Positions 1-9,700 of a DNA stretch of 64,000 bases are shown one piece after another. Under the pieces are notes generated by a model, which saw only the letters and a list, made by a program, of their open reading frames with translations, had not been told where the DNA came from and did not search any database. Made by a program: the position numbers and the translations under genes. This DNA is from Porphyromonadaceae bacterium UBA7176 (GTDB lineage: Bacteria > Bacteroidota > Bacteroidia > Bacteroidales > Muribaculaceae): contig DKVO01000032.1 in NCBI GenBank assembly GCA_002491245.1, positions 39,580-103,579 on the forward strand. Direction: 5' to 3'. The first letter of the stretch is position 1. Every line of letters starts with the position of its first letter.

Positions 1-53
1 AGCTCGTTGGGCTCATAACCCAAAGGTCGTAGGTTCGAGTCCTGCCTCCGCAA
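1..53 (+). tRNA. tRNA-fMet (CAT), 3' part
   Basis: The window opens inside a tRNA. Visible parts are the anticodon stem 7-11/19-23 around loop CTCATAA (anticodon CAT at 14-16), the T arm 29-45 and the 3' acceptor strand CTCCGCA (46-52) with discriminator A53. Three consecutive G:C pairs close the anticodon loop, which is the hallmark of initiator tRNA. A72 would allow the C1-A72 mismatch, but the 5' half lies outside the window. CCA is not encoded. A hairpin terminator follows at once. Confidence 0.9.
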
Positions 54-58
54 CAATT

Positions 59-92
59 AAAAACCGTCCGATGATATCGCGACGGTTTTTTT
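59..92 (+). terminator. Rho-independent terminator after tRNA-fMet
   Basis: AAACCGTC (61-68) pairs with GACGGTTT (81-88), followed by a T run to 92. It lies directly after the tRNA and separates it from the MATE gene. Confidence 0.85.
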
Positions 93-116
93 AATTTTGA
101 ATAATCTGTTCCGTAT

Positions 117-1529
117 ATGGTCTCTGACAAAATTAGTAAGGGAAGATCAACGGTAAGTACCGATGATCTCGGCAAACGTACGATTGGGCAGCTCTTGCTA
201 CAATATTCGCTTCCGGCGATTATTGCCAGTCTGGCTACATCGCTCTACAACATCGTCGATAGTATCTTCATTGGGCGAGGTGTGGGAGCAATGGCAATTA
301 CTGGCCTTGCCATCACCTTCCCTTTGATGAACCTCGTGGTGGCATTCTGTGTTCTGGTTGCCGTCGGTGGTGCCACAATATCATCGATATTTCTTGGTCA
401 GGGAAACGCCGAAAAAGCCTCGAAAGTTGTTGGAAACGTAACTATTCTTTGCCTCATACATGCTTTGGTGATTACTGCGGTCGGCATCATCTGGCTCGAC
501 CCGATACTATATTTCTTCGGAGCCACGGCCGAAACCATCGGTTATGCTCGCGAATTCATGTATATCATCCTGGCCGGAACGCCCATAACGTATGTATTCC
601 TCGGGCTTAACAACCTGATGAGGGCTACCGGCTATCCTCGCAAGGCCATGATCTCTGCCCTGCTTTCGGTGGCGGTTAATATTGTCGCGGCCCCGGTTTT
701 TATATTCGTGTTTCACTGGGGGATTGCCGGTGCGGCCCTCGCAACGGTATTGGGGCAGTTGTCAGCATTCATTTGGGTATTGGCCCATTTTATCTCACGC
801 AAGAGCGAGATCCATTTCTCTCGCCGTTCTTGGAAGATCGACAGGGCCATTGTCCGTAAAGTCTATGCTATTGGCTTGTCGCCTTTCCTGATGAACTGCT
901 GCGCATGCCTTGTTGTGGTGTTCATCAATAAAGCTTTGCTCGACAGCGCCGGTCCGCTTGGCAACATCGCTGTGGGTGCTTATGGCATCATAAACCGCTC
1001 CTCGATGTTTTTTGTGATGATAATATTCGGCATCACACAGGGTATGCAACCGATTTTAGGCTATAATTACGGCGCGGCAAGTTGGCAGCGTATTAAAGAA
1101 ACTCTGTCAAAAGGCATATGGCTCGCTTCTGGTGTGTCTTTGTTCGGTTGGCTGGCTTCTGAGCTATTCCCCGATGCTATCAGTGCCATGTTCACTACCG
1201 AAAGCTCGATGATAGAGATCGCTCGCAACGGATTTAGGATATTTTTCCTGTTCTATCCTCTTGTCGGTGCGCAGATTGTCATTCAAAACTATTTTCAGTC
1301 CATCGGCTTGCCGAAACTGTCGATATTCCTCTCCCTTACCCGACAACTTATCTTCCTGCTCCCTCTTTTGTGGCTTCTTCCACCGCATTACGGAGTCGAC
1401 GGCGTATGGATAGCCATGTGTTCGAGCGACTTTATCGCGTTTGTGATAGCTGCTGTCACAGCCATCGTGATGAACCGAAGGATAGCCCGTAAACTTAATT
1501 TGATGAAAGCCAATGACCGAAAATCTTGA
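117..1529 (+). CDS. MATE-family multidrug/sodium antiporter
   Basis: Inner-membrane exporter expected to pump cationic drugs or metabolites out in exchange for Na+ or H+. The 470 residues form about 12 hydrophobic segments in two similar halves. The first half begins near residue 25 with LLLQYSLPAIIASLATSLYN, and the motif IVDSIFIGRGVG follows, both typical of NorM/MepA-type MATE proteins. Length is normal (440-480). ATG at 117 is 25 bases after the tRNA terminator. The gene end overlaps the following FAD protein by 17 bases, so the two are probably co-transcribed. The substrate cannot be told from sequence. Confidence 0.93.
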   Translation: MVSDKISKGRSTVSTDDLGKRTIGQLLLQYSLPAIIASLATSLYNIVDSIFIGRGVGAMAITGLAITFPLMNLVVAFCVLVAVGGATISSIFLGQGNAEKASKVVGNVTILCLIHALVITAVGIIWLDPILYFFGATAETIGYAREFMYIILAGTPITYVFLGLNNLMRATGYPRKAMISALLSVAVNIVAAPVFIFVFHWGIAGAALATVLGQLSAFIWVLAHFISRKSEIHFSRRSWKIDRAIVRKVYAIGLSPFLMNCCACLVVVFINKALLDSAGPLGNIAVGAYGIINRSSMFFVMIIFGITQGMQPILGYNYGAASWQRIKETLSKGIWLASGVSLFGWLASELFPDAISAMFTTESSMIEIARNGFRIFFLFYPLVGAQIVIQNYFQSIGLPKLSIFLSLTRQLIFLLPLLWLLPPHYGVDGVWIAMCSSDFIAFVIAAVTAIVMNRRIARKLNLMKANDRKS

Positions 1530-3087
1530 ACTCCGGGTCGACCCGGCTACCGCAGCCATTTCCGACCGTCTCGCCGCCGAATGCGCGCGCTCACTTCATA
1601 TCGATGTTTCACGTATCGCACGGGTCGATATCGTCCGCAGGTCTATCGATGCCCGTCAGCGTCGTGTAGCCATAAATCTTCTGGTCAAGGTCCATGTCGA
1701 CGTTGTCGATGAGAGCGCAGTTGCTTTTGAGCCAGTGGTCTACGGCGATGTTTCGTCTGCTCCCGGTGTGATTGTGGTCGGTGCCGGCCCTGCCGGTCTG
1801 TTTGCTGCTTTGGAACTTATCGAGCTTGGATTGAAGCCGATCGTCCTCGAGCGTGGTAAAGATGTCGATAGCCGGCGGCTCGATATGGTAGCCATAAACC
1901 GGGAAGGACGGGTCGACCCTGATTCTAACTATTGTTTCGGTGAAGGCGGCGCCGGTGCATACTCCGACGGTAAACTGTACACCCGGAGCAAAAAAAGAGG
2001 TCCGGTCGAAAAGGTTCTGAAGATATTTTGCCAGCATGGAGCCAAGCATGAAATTCTTGTCGATGCGCATCCTCATATCGGTTCTGATAAACTGCCTGCT
2101 GTCATAAAGGCCATGCGGCATACAATCGTGGAGAGTGGAGGCGAGGTGCATTTTGCCACACGGGTGGAGGGACTCATCTTCGGCAGTGATGGCAAATCTG
2201 TGGTCGGTGTTGTCGATAACTCCGGCAAGATATGGTCAGGTCCAGTAATACTCGCCACAGGGCATTCGGCTCGCGATGTATATCATTTTTTGAAAGACCA
2301 GGGAATAGAGCTCGAGGCGAAAGGAATAGCTGTCGGTGTCCGTCTTGAGCATCCGCAGGAACTTATCGACAGGCTTCAGTATCATTCTCCTCAAGGTCGG
2401 GGCAAATATCTGCCGGCGGCGGAGTATTCAATGCTCACACGTGTCGGCGACAGGGCGGTGTATTCGTTCTGTATGTGCCCCGGCGGATATATCATTCCGG
2501 CTGCGAGTGCACCGGGGCAACTTGTGGTCAATGGCATGTCGCCGGCCAACCGGGGTACGCGCTGGGCCAACTCCGGAATGGTGGTTGAAGTGTTGCCCGA
2601 CGACATTCCAGATCCGGATGACCCGTCGGAGAAGCCGCTCAAGATGATGCGCTTTCAGGAAGAAATCGAGAGGCGTTTCTTCGAAAGTTCCAATTGTACA
2701 CAACAGGCACCGGCCCAGAGGATGACCGATTTTGTCGCAGGACGTCTTTCGGCCGATCTTTCGCGGTCTTCGTATCCTCCAGGCTTGCTTTCGAGGCGTG
2801 TCGATCTGCTTCTCCCTCAACCTATAGCGCACCGTTTGCAGGAGGGCTTTAAGGTTTTCGGGAGCAAGCAGAAAGGTTTCCTGACTTCAGATGCCGTGCT
2901 CATAGGAGATGAGACCCGTACGTCCTCACCCGTGAGGATACCGCGCGACCGCGACACTTTGGCACATATCGGTATGCCAGGCCTCTATCCATGTGGAGAA
3001 GGCGCCGGATATGCCGGCGGAATTGTGTCGGCCGCGGTCGACGGCATCATGTCGGCCCGTGCGGTCAAGCTTCACCTATCATCGTGA
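1513..3087 (+). CDS. NAD(P)/FAD-dependent oxidoreductase (COG2509-like)
   Basis: A 524-residue flavoprotein. An N-terminal segment of about 80 residues precedes the Rossmann FAD site VIVVGAGPAGLFAA (GxGxxG at 90-95), and the acidic end of beta-2 is VLERG. Further FAD-site signatures are FGEGGAGAYSDGKL and the C-terminal GLYPCGEGAGYAGGIVSAA with the conserved GEGAGYAGG turn. This layout matches the family of uncharacterised FAD-dependent dehydrogenases usually annotated near HI0933/BaiN-like proteins. The substrate is unknown. It overlaps the MATE gene upstream by 17 bases, and its last 23 bases overlap the convergent 3' end of ligA. Confidence 0.85.
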   Translation: MTENLELRVDPATAAISDRLAAECARSLHIDVSRIARVDIVRRSIDARQRRVAINLLVKVHVDVVDESAVAFEPVVYGDVSSAPGVIVVGAGPAGLFAALELIELGLKPIVLERGKDVDSRRLDMVAINREGRVDPDSNYCFGEGGAGAYSDGKLYTRSKKRGPVEKVLKIFCQHGAKHEILVDAHPHIGSDKLPAVIKAMRHTIVESGGEVHFATRVEGLIFGSDGKSVVGVVDNSGKIWSGPVILATGHSARDVYHFLKDQGIELEAKGIAVGVRLEHPQELIDRLQYHSPQGRGKYLPAAEYSMLTRVGDRAVYSFCMCPGGYIIPAASAPGQLVVNGMSPANRGTRWANSGMVVEVLPDDIPDPDDPSEKPLKMMRFQEEIERRFFESSNCTQQAPAQRMTDFVAGRLSADLSRSSYPPGLLSRRVDLLLPQPIAHRLQEGFKVFGSKQKGFLTSDAVLIGDETRTSSPVRIPRDRDTLAHIGMPGLYPCGEGAGYAGGIVSAAVDGIMSARAVKLHLSS

Positions 3088-5074
3088 GGAACTTATCCTC
3101 GTCGATGATTGGCACACCCAATTTCTGAGCCTTCTCGAGTTTGGCCGGACCCATGTTTTCTCCGGCTAAGATATAGTCGGTCTTTTTAGATATCGAGCCT
3201 GAATTTTTGCCTCCGTGGGCTTCTATCATGGCTTTGTATTCGTCGCGTGAATGCTTGGCGAACACACCGCTGATCACGAACGTTTTGCCGGCTAATATGT
3301 CGGAAGCCTTTTCTGCCACCTCGTCTTCGGCAATGGCCATGCATACTCCGGCCGCTCGCAGGCGCTCTACCATACGGCGGTTGTCGGCATCGGCGAAGAA
3401 AGCCTCGATTGTGGCAGCAATGCGCGGACCAACGTCTTCGATGGCTGCAAGTTCGTCGGCACTCATACCCATTAGCCGGTCGATATCTTTGGCGGCACGC
3501 GCAACTTTCTTTGCTGTAGTTTCTCCTACATATGGTATTGAAAGAGCGAATACGACACGTTCGAAAGGCACGCTCCGGCTTGCTGCAATACCGTCAATCA
3601 CTCTTGCCGCACTTTTTGCCGCAAAGCCATCTACAACCAGCAAGTCGTCTGCCGTGAGGTCATAGAGGTCGGCCGGTGTTGTGGCAAGGCCGTGGGAGTA
3701 GAGTGCCGCTGCTGTTTCTTTGCCTATCCCGTCGATGTTCATCATGCTCCGTCCGACAAAATGCTCTATACGTCCCACAATCTGGGGGACGCATCCGTAT
3801 TTGTTTGGGCATACCCAGGCTGCCTCGCCTTCGACACGTATGAGCGGCGTGCCGCAGGCCGGGCAATGGCTTACGAATTCTACTGCCGGTTCGCCGGGAT
3901 GTCGTTCAGAAAGCTCTACTCCTGTGATTTTAGGTATTATCTCGCCGCCTTTCTCGACATAGAGCATATCGTGTTCGTGTATGTCGAGGGAGCGTATGAT
4001 GTCTTCATTGTGCATGGATGCGCGTTTGACAACCGTTCCTGACAGAAGTACTGGCTCGAGGTTTGCCACAGGGGTGATGATGCCCATGCGTCCGACATCG
4101 AACGATACAAACCGAAGACGTGTCAGGGCTCGCTCGGCGGCGAATTTATAGGCTACAGCCCAGCGCGGCGACTTTGCCGTGAAGCCGAGGTTGAGCTGTT
4201 GGCGCAGTGAATTGACTTTGAATACGAGACCATCGGTAGCTACGGGCAATTCTTTGCGGGCTTTATCCCAATAGTTTATGTAGCGGTCTACATCTTCGAT
4301 AGTTTCCAGTTTTGTCATCGCGTCTGATATCTTGAAACCCCACGACCTGGCTGCCGACATGTTGTCGTAATGGTTATCGTAAGGCAATTCCGGCCCCAAG
4401 AGGTAGTATAGATAAGCGTCGAGCCCACGTCGGCCGACTTCCGATGGATTGAGCAATTTCAGTGTCCCGGCTGCGGCATTGCGTGGATTGGCAAACAGAG
4501 CCTCTCCTGCAGCTTCCCGTTCGGCATTAAGTCTTTCGAATGCAGCCCAGGGCAATACTATCTCACCTCGTATCTCAAAAAAATCGGGCCATCCGGTACC
4601 CTGCAGTTTGAGTGGTATGGATTTGATTGTGCGTACATTGTCGGTGACGACATCGCCTTTTTCGCCGTCACCACGTGTGACAGCTCGTACCAGTCGTCCG
4701 TGCTCATAGATGAGAGATATGCCTGTGCCATCGAATTTCATTTCACCAACGACAGTCGGTTTCTGACCCATCAAAGCTTCTCCTGTGCGCTCGAACCATG
4801 CATCAACATCGCCGATAGAGTAGGTGTTGGCCAGCGATAGCATGGGATAGATGTGTGGTGTTTGTTCAAAGCCTTTGTTTATGTCGCTGCCGACGCGTTG
4901 GGTCGGTGAGTCTGGGTCGTGATGCTCAGGGTGGGCTGCTTCGAGGGTCTCGAGCTCCTTCATGAGCATGTCGAACTCCCGGTCGTCTATCTCGGGAGCG
5001 TTGAGTACGTAGTAGTTGTAGTTATGGCGGTTAAGTTCGTCGCGCAGGGCGTCGATACGTTCTATGTCGTTCAT
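3065..5074 (-). CDS. ligA: NAD+-dependent DNA ligase LigA
   Basis: Seals nicks in DNA during replication and repair using NAD+. With ATG at 5074 the protein is 669 residues, the normal LigA size. The frame stays open further upstream, but that extension lies inside ruvC and is not LigA-like. Domains in order: Ia (HNYNYYVLNAPEIDDREFD, about 17-35), adenylation domain with active-site Lys113 in EMKFDG (KxDG), OB fold, four-cysteine zinc finger (CPAC...CPNKYGC, about 405-425), helix-hairpin-helix region and a C-terminal BRCT domain (about 590-669). The start ATG overlaps the ruvC stop as ATGA, so translation is probably coupled. It is the last gene of the 10817-3065 operon. Confidence 0.98.
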   Translation of the reverse strand: MNDIERIDALRDELNRHNYNYYVLNAPEIDDREFDMLMKELETLEAAHPEHHDPDSPTQRVGSDINKGFEQTPHIYPMLSLANTYSIGDVDAWFERTGEALMGQKPTVVGEMKFDGTGISLIYEHGRLVRAVTRGDGEKGDVVTDNVRTIKSIPLKLQGTGWPDFFEIRGEIVLPWAAFERLNAEREAAGEALFANPRNAAAGTLKLLNPSEVGRRGLDAYLYYLLGPELPYDNHYDNMSAARSWGFKISDAMTKLETIEDVDRYINYWDKARKELPVATDGLVFKVNSLRQQLNLGFTAKSPRWAVAYKFAAERALTRLRFVSFDVGRMGIITPVANLEPVLLSGTVVKRASMHNEDIIRSLDIHEHDMLYVEKGGEIIPKITGVELSERHPGEPAVEFVSHCPACGTPLIRVEGEAAWVCPNKYGCVPQIVGRIEHFVGRSMMNIDGIGKETAAALYSHGLATTPADLYDLTADDLLVVDGFAAKSAARVIDGIAASRSVPFERVVFALSIPYVGETTAKKVARAAKDIDRLMGMSADELAAIEDVGPRIAATIEAFFADADNRRMVERLRAAGVCMAIAEDEVAEKASDILAGKTFVISGVFAKHSRDEYKAMIEAHGGKNSGSISKKTDYILAGENMGPAKLEKAQKLGVPIIDEDKFLTMIGEA

Positions 5075-5649
5075 ATTCCTGATACTTTGTCGGGATGTTT
5101 GGCTATATAGTCTTTCCATGAGCCGGAGCCTTTTGCTACGGCCGGTTTCTGAGATTCGTAGAAGTGGCAGAGGGCTGCGGCGAGAGCATCGGTGGCATCG
5201 AGTTTGGGCAGCAGATTTTCTCGGGGGATGCCGAGGATACGCACCAGCATTTCGCATACTTGCTCTTTTGAGGCCGCTCCGTTACCTGTAATTGCCATTT
5301 TTATCTTGCGAGGCTCGTATTCGGTGATAGGTACCTGACGGCGCAAGGCTGCTGCCATAGCGACGCCTTGTGCCCTTCCCAGTTTGAGCATGGATTGGAC
5401 GTTCTTGCCGAAAAACGGGGCCTCGATAGCCATTTCGTCGGGGCAATATTGCTCCACAAGCATACTTACACGCTCATAGATACGTCCTAACCGAAGGTAG
5501 TGGTCTCCGAGTTTGCCAAGTTCGATCAATCCCATAGCTATCAAGGCCGGCTTGCGGTTGTAGACGCCGAGAATGCCATAGCCCATGATGTTGGTGCCGG
5601 GGTCGATGCCTATGATTATGCGGTCGGCGGTCTTAACTTTTTCTTCCAT
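5071..5649 (-). CDS. ruvC: Holliday junction resolvase RuvC
   Basis: Endonuclease that cuts Holliday junctions symmetrically during recombinational repair. The four acidic catalytic residues are visible: Asp16 in IIIGIDPGTN, Glu76 in MAIEAPFF, and Asp151 and Asp154 in LDATDALAAAL. Length of 192 residues is typical. The C-terminal tail after residue 165 is lysine-rich. It overlaps the preceding DUF4286 gene by 17 bases and ligA by 4. No ruvA or ruvB is in the window. Confidence 0.97.
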   Translation of the reverse strand: MEEKVKTADRIIIGIDPGTNIMGYGILGVYNRKPALIAMGLIELGKLGDHYLRLGRIYERVSMLVEQYCPDEMAIEAPFFGKNVQSMLKLGRAQGVAMAAALRRQVPITEYEPRKIKMAITGNGAASKEQVCEMLVRILGIPRENLLPKLDATDALAAALCHFYESQKPAVAKGSGSWKDYIAKHPDKVSGI

Positions 5650-5983
5650 CGGCTTTTGTATGGTCGTATATTACATCGAGCCGCGACTCGAACATACACA
5701 CACCGGCGCCCCATGTTTTGCTGATGAGGCCGTACATGCTTATGACTGCATTATTGTGGAAGTTTTCGAAAATTTCTTCAGAGGGTATACGCAATTGCAG
5801 GGCGAAAGTCCTCACTTGCTGTTCCTCCTGACCTCCGTCCGTATCGATTGACTGCATTTCGGTGAGCAGTATGCCGTAAGCATTCCATTTCTCTGCTTCA
5901 GGGATGTATGTGCCGCGGATAAAATCTATAAAGGCATCGGCAAATCTGGTGTCGACGGCAAATGTGGTGTTGAAGAGTATCAT
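5633..5983 (-). CDS. DUF4286 family protein
   Basis: Small (116 residues) cytoplasmic protein with no signal peptide. It starts MILFNTTFAVDTRFADAFIDFIRG and resembles the DUF4286 family, a ferredoxin-like dimeric fold common in Bacteroidetes with no proven function. Its ATG (5983) overlaps the stop of the upstream glycosyltransferase as ATGA, and its end overlaps ruvC by 17 bases. That makes it an internal member of a translationally coupled operon. The family assignment is from memory of sequence and length. Confidence 0.75.
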   Translation of the reverse strand: MILFNTTFAVDTRFADAFIDFIRGTYIPEAEKWNAYGILLTEMQSIDTDGGQEEQQVRTFALQLRIPSEEIFENFHNNAVISMYGLISKTWGAGVCMFESRLDVIYDHTKADGRKS

Positions 5984-6750
5984 CGTGTGGTTTTGTGGCG
6001 TGTTTTGTTTAGTTTACGTTTAAATGCCCTTGCTGCAAATCCGATATGGCGCAGCAGGGTTGGCAGGAAGCCATAGTAATATGCCATTATCTTGAAACGC
6101 TCGCGTAATGATTTGCCACGGTTGCGTGTGGTCATTCCTTCGTTGAGGTAGTCGACGAGAACCGTTTCTGCCAGTCCTGTGTTTTTGTGAGACCGTTGTA
6201 GGCAGCGTATACACCATTCGTAGTCGGCAGAGTAGCGGAACTTGGTGTTGTAGAACCCCACTATTTCTTTCTTTACGATAAAAGCCTGATGGCACACCAC
6301 CATACCTTGAGCAAAAGAGGACAGCGATAGATTATCAGGAGCTGTGAGATGCCGGGGGCCGATGTAGTTGCCGTTGTCGTCGACTATATCTGTCTGGCCG
6401 TAAACGATGTCGGGGTCTCCGCTGTCGGTTATAGCGTCGGCTATGCGTTGTAACGTTTGAGCATCGTGAAATTTATCTCCTGCATTGAGATAGATGAGAT
6501 ATTGTCCGGAAGTGTATCCAAGGCCTTTGTTCATGGCATCGTAAAGACCTCGGTCGGGTTCGGATATCACCTGGCGGCGTGTATCGGTGTGTTGGGCAGC
6601 GATATCAAGCGTTTTGTCTGTCGAGGCCCCGTCGATTATGATATGTTCGTAGTCGGCGAAAGTCTGGCTATCGATGCTTTCGAGTGTGCGTCCGATAGTG
6701 GCTCCGGCGTTGTATGTGGCTGTAATTATCGAGAATAGAGGTGCTTTCAT
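5980..6750 (-). CDS. Glycosyltransferase family 2
   Basis: Probable inverting GT-A glycosyltransferase (256 residues from ATG 6750), adding a sugar to a lipid-linked or surface glycan. The N-terminal FSIITATYNAG and IIIDGASTDKT give the nucleotide-binding core. SEPDRGLYDAMNKGL and YLIYLNAGDKF carry the acidic metal-binding region typical of WcaA-type enzymes. A basic C-terminal tail (RAFKRKLNKTRHK) may bind membrane. A longer TTG-initiated reading exists, but ATG 6750 overlaps the stop of the large upstream gene as ATGA, which is the rule in this operon. Donor and acceptor are unknown. Confidence 0.88.
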   Translation of the reverse strand: MKAPLFSIITATYNAGATIGRTLESIDSQTFADYEHIIIDGASTDKTLDIAAQHTDTRRQVISEPDRGLYDAMNKGLGYTSGQYLIYLNAGDKFHDAQTLQRIADAITDSGDPDIVYGQTDIVDDNGNYIGPRHLTAPDNLSLSSFAQGMVVCHQAFIVKKEIVGFYNTKFRYSADYEWCIRCLQRSHKNTGLAETVLVDYLNEGMTTRNRGKSLRERFKIMAYYYGFLPTLLRHIGFAARAFKRKLNKTRHKTTR

Positions 6751-9700
6751 ATCGTCGGGTCGCAATTTTTAAATACTTCGTTTATTTTGGCTTCAGTCTG
6801 CGGAGTGTTTTCGCGTACTCTCAGTGTGAATCCGAACCTTTTGTTGCCTATCTTTTCGGCCATACTGTCGGCAAATCGGCTTATGGCATTGTTTCCTACT
6901 ATTTCGTAGGCAACCGTATGGTCGGAGGGGGCTTCGTGCAGACGTTTAGGGTTGCTGTTGGGATGGCCTTGCTCTATACCCGTGAGTTTTGTGACACGTT
7001 TCGATAATGCCCCGGATGCATCAGCGGCGATGCAGAGGAGGGCGTCGTCGCGCCCGGAGATTGCGGCAAAGATCATCGGCTCGCCGTCATAGAGCTTCAT
7101 CGGTGTGTTCTCTCCCTTGGAGTATATCTCGGACAGAGGTATGCGCAGAGCTTTTTCTCCGGCGTATCCGAGTATCAGATATGCGTCGGATAACTCATGA
7201 GGAATGGTAAGGGCAAGTCGGCAGTCGTCGTTGCAATCCATGTAGAGGTCGTTGCTGGAGTAGAGCAGATTGTCTTCACCGGTGAAGTAGAGATATCCGG
7301 CAGGTTCGACATACCCGGTTTCGTAGTTGTGGAGTATGTTGGGTCGCCATCGCGATGTGGCTATTGCTGCAGTGTCCGGTTCTGTGGAGGATTGTGCTTC
7401 CGTTGTAGTTATTACCTGCGTCGGAGATGCGGCCTCGGCTAAGGTTTGTGGGCTTTCCGCAGTTTTGTCGTCTTCATACTGGGCGAGTCTCATGCGGTGT
7501 TCGGCCCGGAGTTCCTCGCGTTCTCGTTTGAATTCGTCGATGGCCTCGCCGTGGTATTCTCTTGTCGATTGGCCGCTTTGCCTTACGAATAGCCGTCCGT
7601 CGATGAACACAGGGTCGAGCGATTGGCCTACAGAGATACTGATGACTCCTTTTTCGGCTTCTTCGTCGACCGCAACTTCGATTTTTCTGGCAATACGTTC
7701 GCCAAACGTGCGGTTGACGAGGTCTTCGATAAATACACACAGATTGTCGATGTTGCTTATTTTGTGGCGATGGGTTCCGGCCATTACCGGATGGCGCTGG
7801 TAGTATTTGAAGTCATCGTGCATGCCAACCTCATAGCCGTCGTTGTTCACGCCGATGTATAATTGACCGCCGTTAGCGTTAAGGAAACCGGCTATACGGC
7901 TGAGTATGTGCGCTTGTTGCGCATCGGGAGCTTCGCGCATTTCTTCGCCAGGGGTTGTAGCCGGATATACGAGCGAGGTCTTGAATTCGAGGTATTTGGA
8001 TTCCGATCCATAGTATTTGCCCCGTCGGGTTTCATTGTTGACATTGAGTCGTTCTTTAATTTTCTCCTTGATGTCAGAGGCAATGCTGCTATCACCGGCT
8101 GATGTATGCATCATGTTGTAGGCAAGCACCAGACGGGCGATCGTACCTTCGGTTTCGTTGGCTGGCGCTTCTACAGTGGCATAGAGTTCGGCGTTTCTTG
8201 CCGGATTTTCGAGCCACGAAACCATCTCAAGTCTATGGTATATCATCCGCAGTAAAGGGTCGGCAAGCGCGGTTCCTGCCATAGCTTCGAGTTTGTCGGA
8301 ATCAATACGGCTGTTGGTGGCATAGAACTGGTGTAGTGTCAGCAACGATGCGTGTGTGAGCAGTTTGTCGGCAAGTCGGGTGTCGGCTATGGCGATCGCG
8401 AGTATGCGGCCTAAACGCAGATAATCGCAAGCTTTGATTAAATCGGTTTCTGCGATTGATTTAAAACGTATTATCTCGATAATCTCGCGCATGTTGTCGA
8501 CCGAAAGGATTTCGTCGATGTCGCGGAAGACTGTTTCTTCAGTTCCGTGAGATTCGTTTTCGGTGGTGTCTATTTCGCCTATGTTCTCGATAAGCTGTTG
8601 GAACGCTTCGCTTTTGCCAAATGTAATATCACTATTGTCGGGGTAGCCTGAAATGTAGGCTTTGAGCTGTCCTTGTTGGCCGATATTGATGAAACGGACT
8701 TTTACGATATCGCCTATGCTGCAGTGGGATCCGTCGGATGGCCGCTCTACATACAATCCTATGCCCTTGAAGGAAATGGCAGAGTAATCGCGCTCGGTAT
8801 TGCCTGTGATTACGGCGAGATATTCGTCGTCGAAGTTGAAGGTGTTTTCGATATAGTGGTTTACAGTATCGCGAAGTGAGAATATGTAGGACCCGTCGGG
8901 TTCGATATCAAGTACTGTTGCCAAAAAACCACGCACAGCACCGTCGGAGGTGCTGAAGATGTGCATCGGTGGTTGTTTGAGGTTATACCCTACAATTTCG
9001 TCGCGACGGATAGAGCCTTTACCTCCGTCGAACTCGGCATCGTCGATGTGGCATAGGAAAACGGGGTTGTTGCTGTAGGCTTCGCTGACTCCGTCGATTA
9101 CGATATATACTTCATCGCCTATGGCGGCGTGACGGCGAGGTGTTTCTGTAACTGTTGCAGCAGGTGCGGTTTTGTCGAAGAGATTTATTTCGATATCATG
9201 CCACCACTGGTTGTGTTCGGCGAGTTTGCGCAGACGTGTTCCGCTGAGACTGCGGACACCGTTTACCATGATCTGAGGCTTAAGCCAGTTCATGAGTCCA
9301 TCAGGAATGGCACGTTCGGTGATATCGGGGCGGCCTTCGGGGCGTATCATTATGCCATCTGACGATACTGCCACTTCGATACCGCCTCCGGTATAGCGGT
9401 GAGTTCCTTCAAGCTTGCTGAATATGTCGCCTGCCGGCATGACGGTGGCTTGTGTCATGAACATGGTCGGTTGTTTCAGTTGCCCGTATGTGAAGCGAGT
9501 GTCGACTTCCGCCCCAAGCAGGGCGAGAAACGATTTGGTAAGCAGGGCTTCGACATTGAGAGGACGCATAAGCGACACATATCGGTAGAATAGTGACCAT
9601 AAGCGGCTGTTGTCGACATTCCTGTCGGACAGTAGCATCTGTAAGGCGATAGCCGTGAGGATAGTTTCGATTTTTGATTTCTGTTCCCTCGTCTCGGCAA

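Noticed and set aside
5075..5257. N-terminal extension of LigA by 61 residues
   Set aside because: It lies inside ruvC, is arginine-rich and unlike LigA; the ATG at 5074 overlaps the ruvC stop as ATGA.
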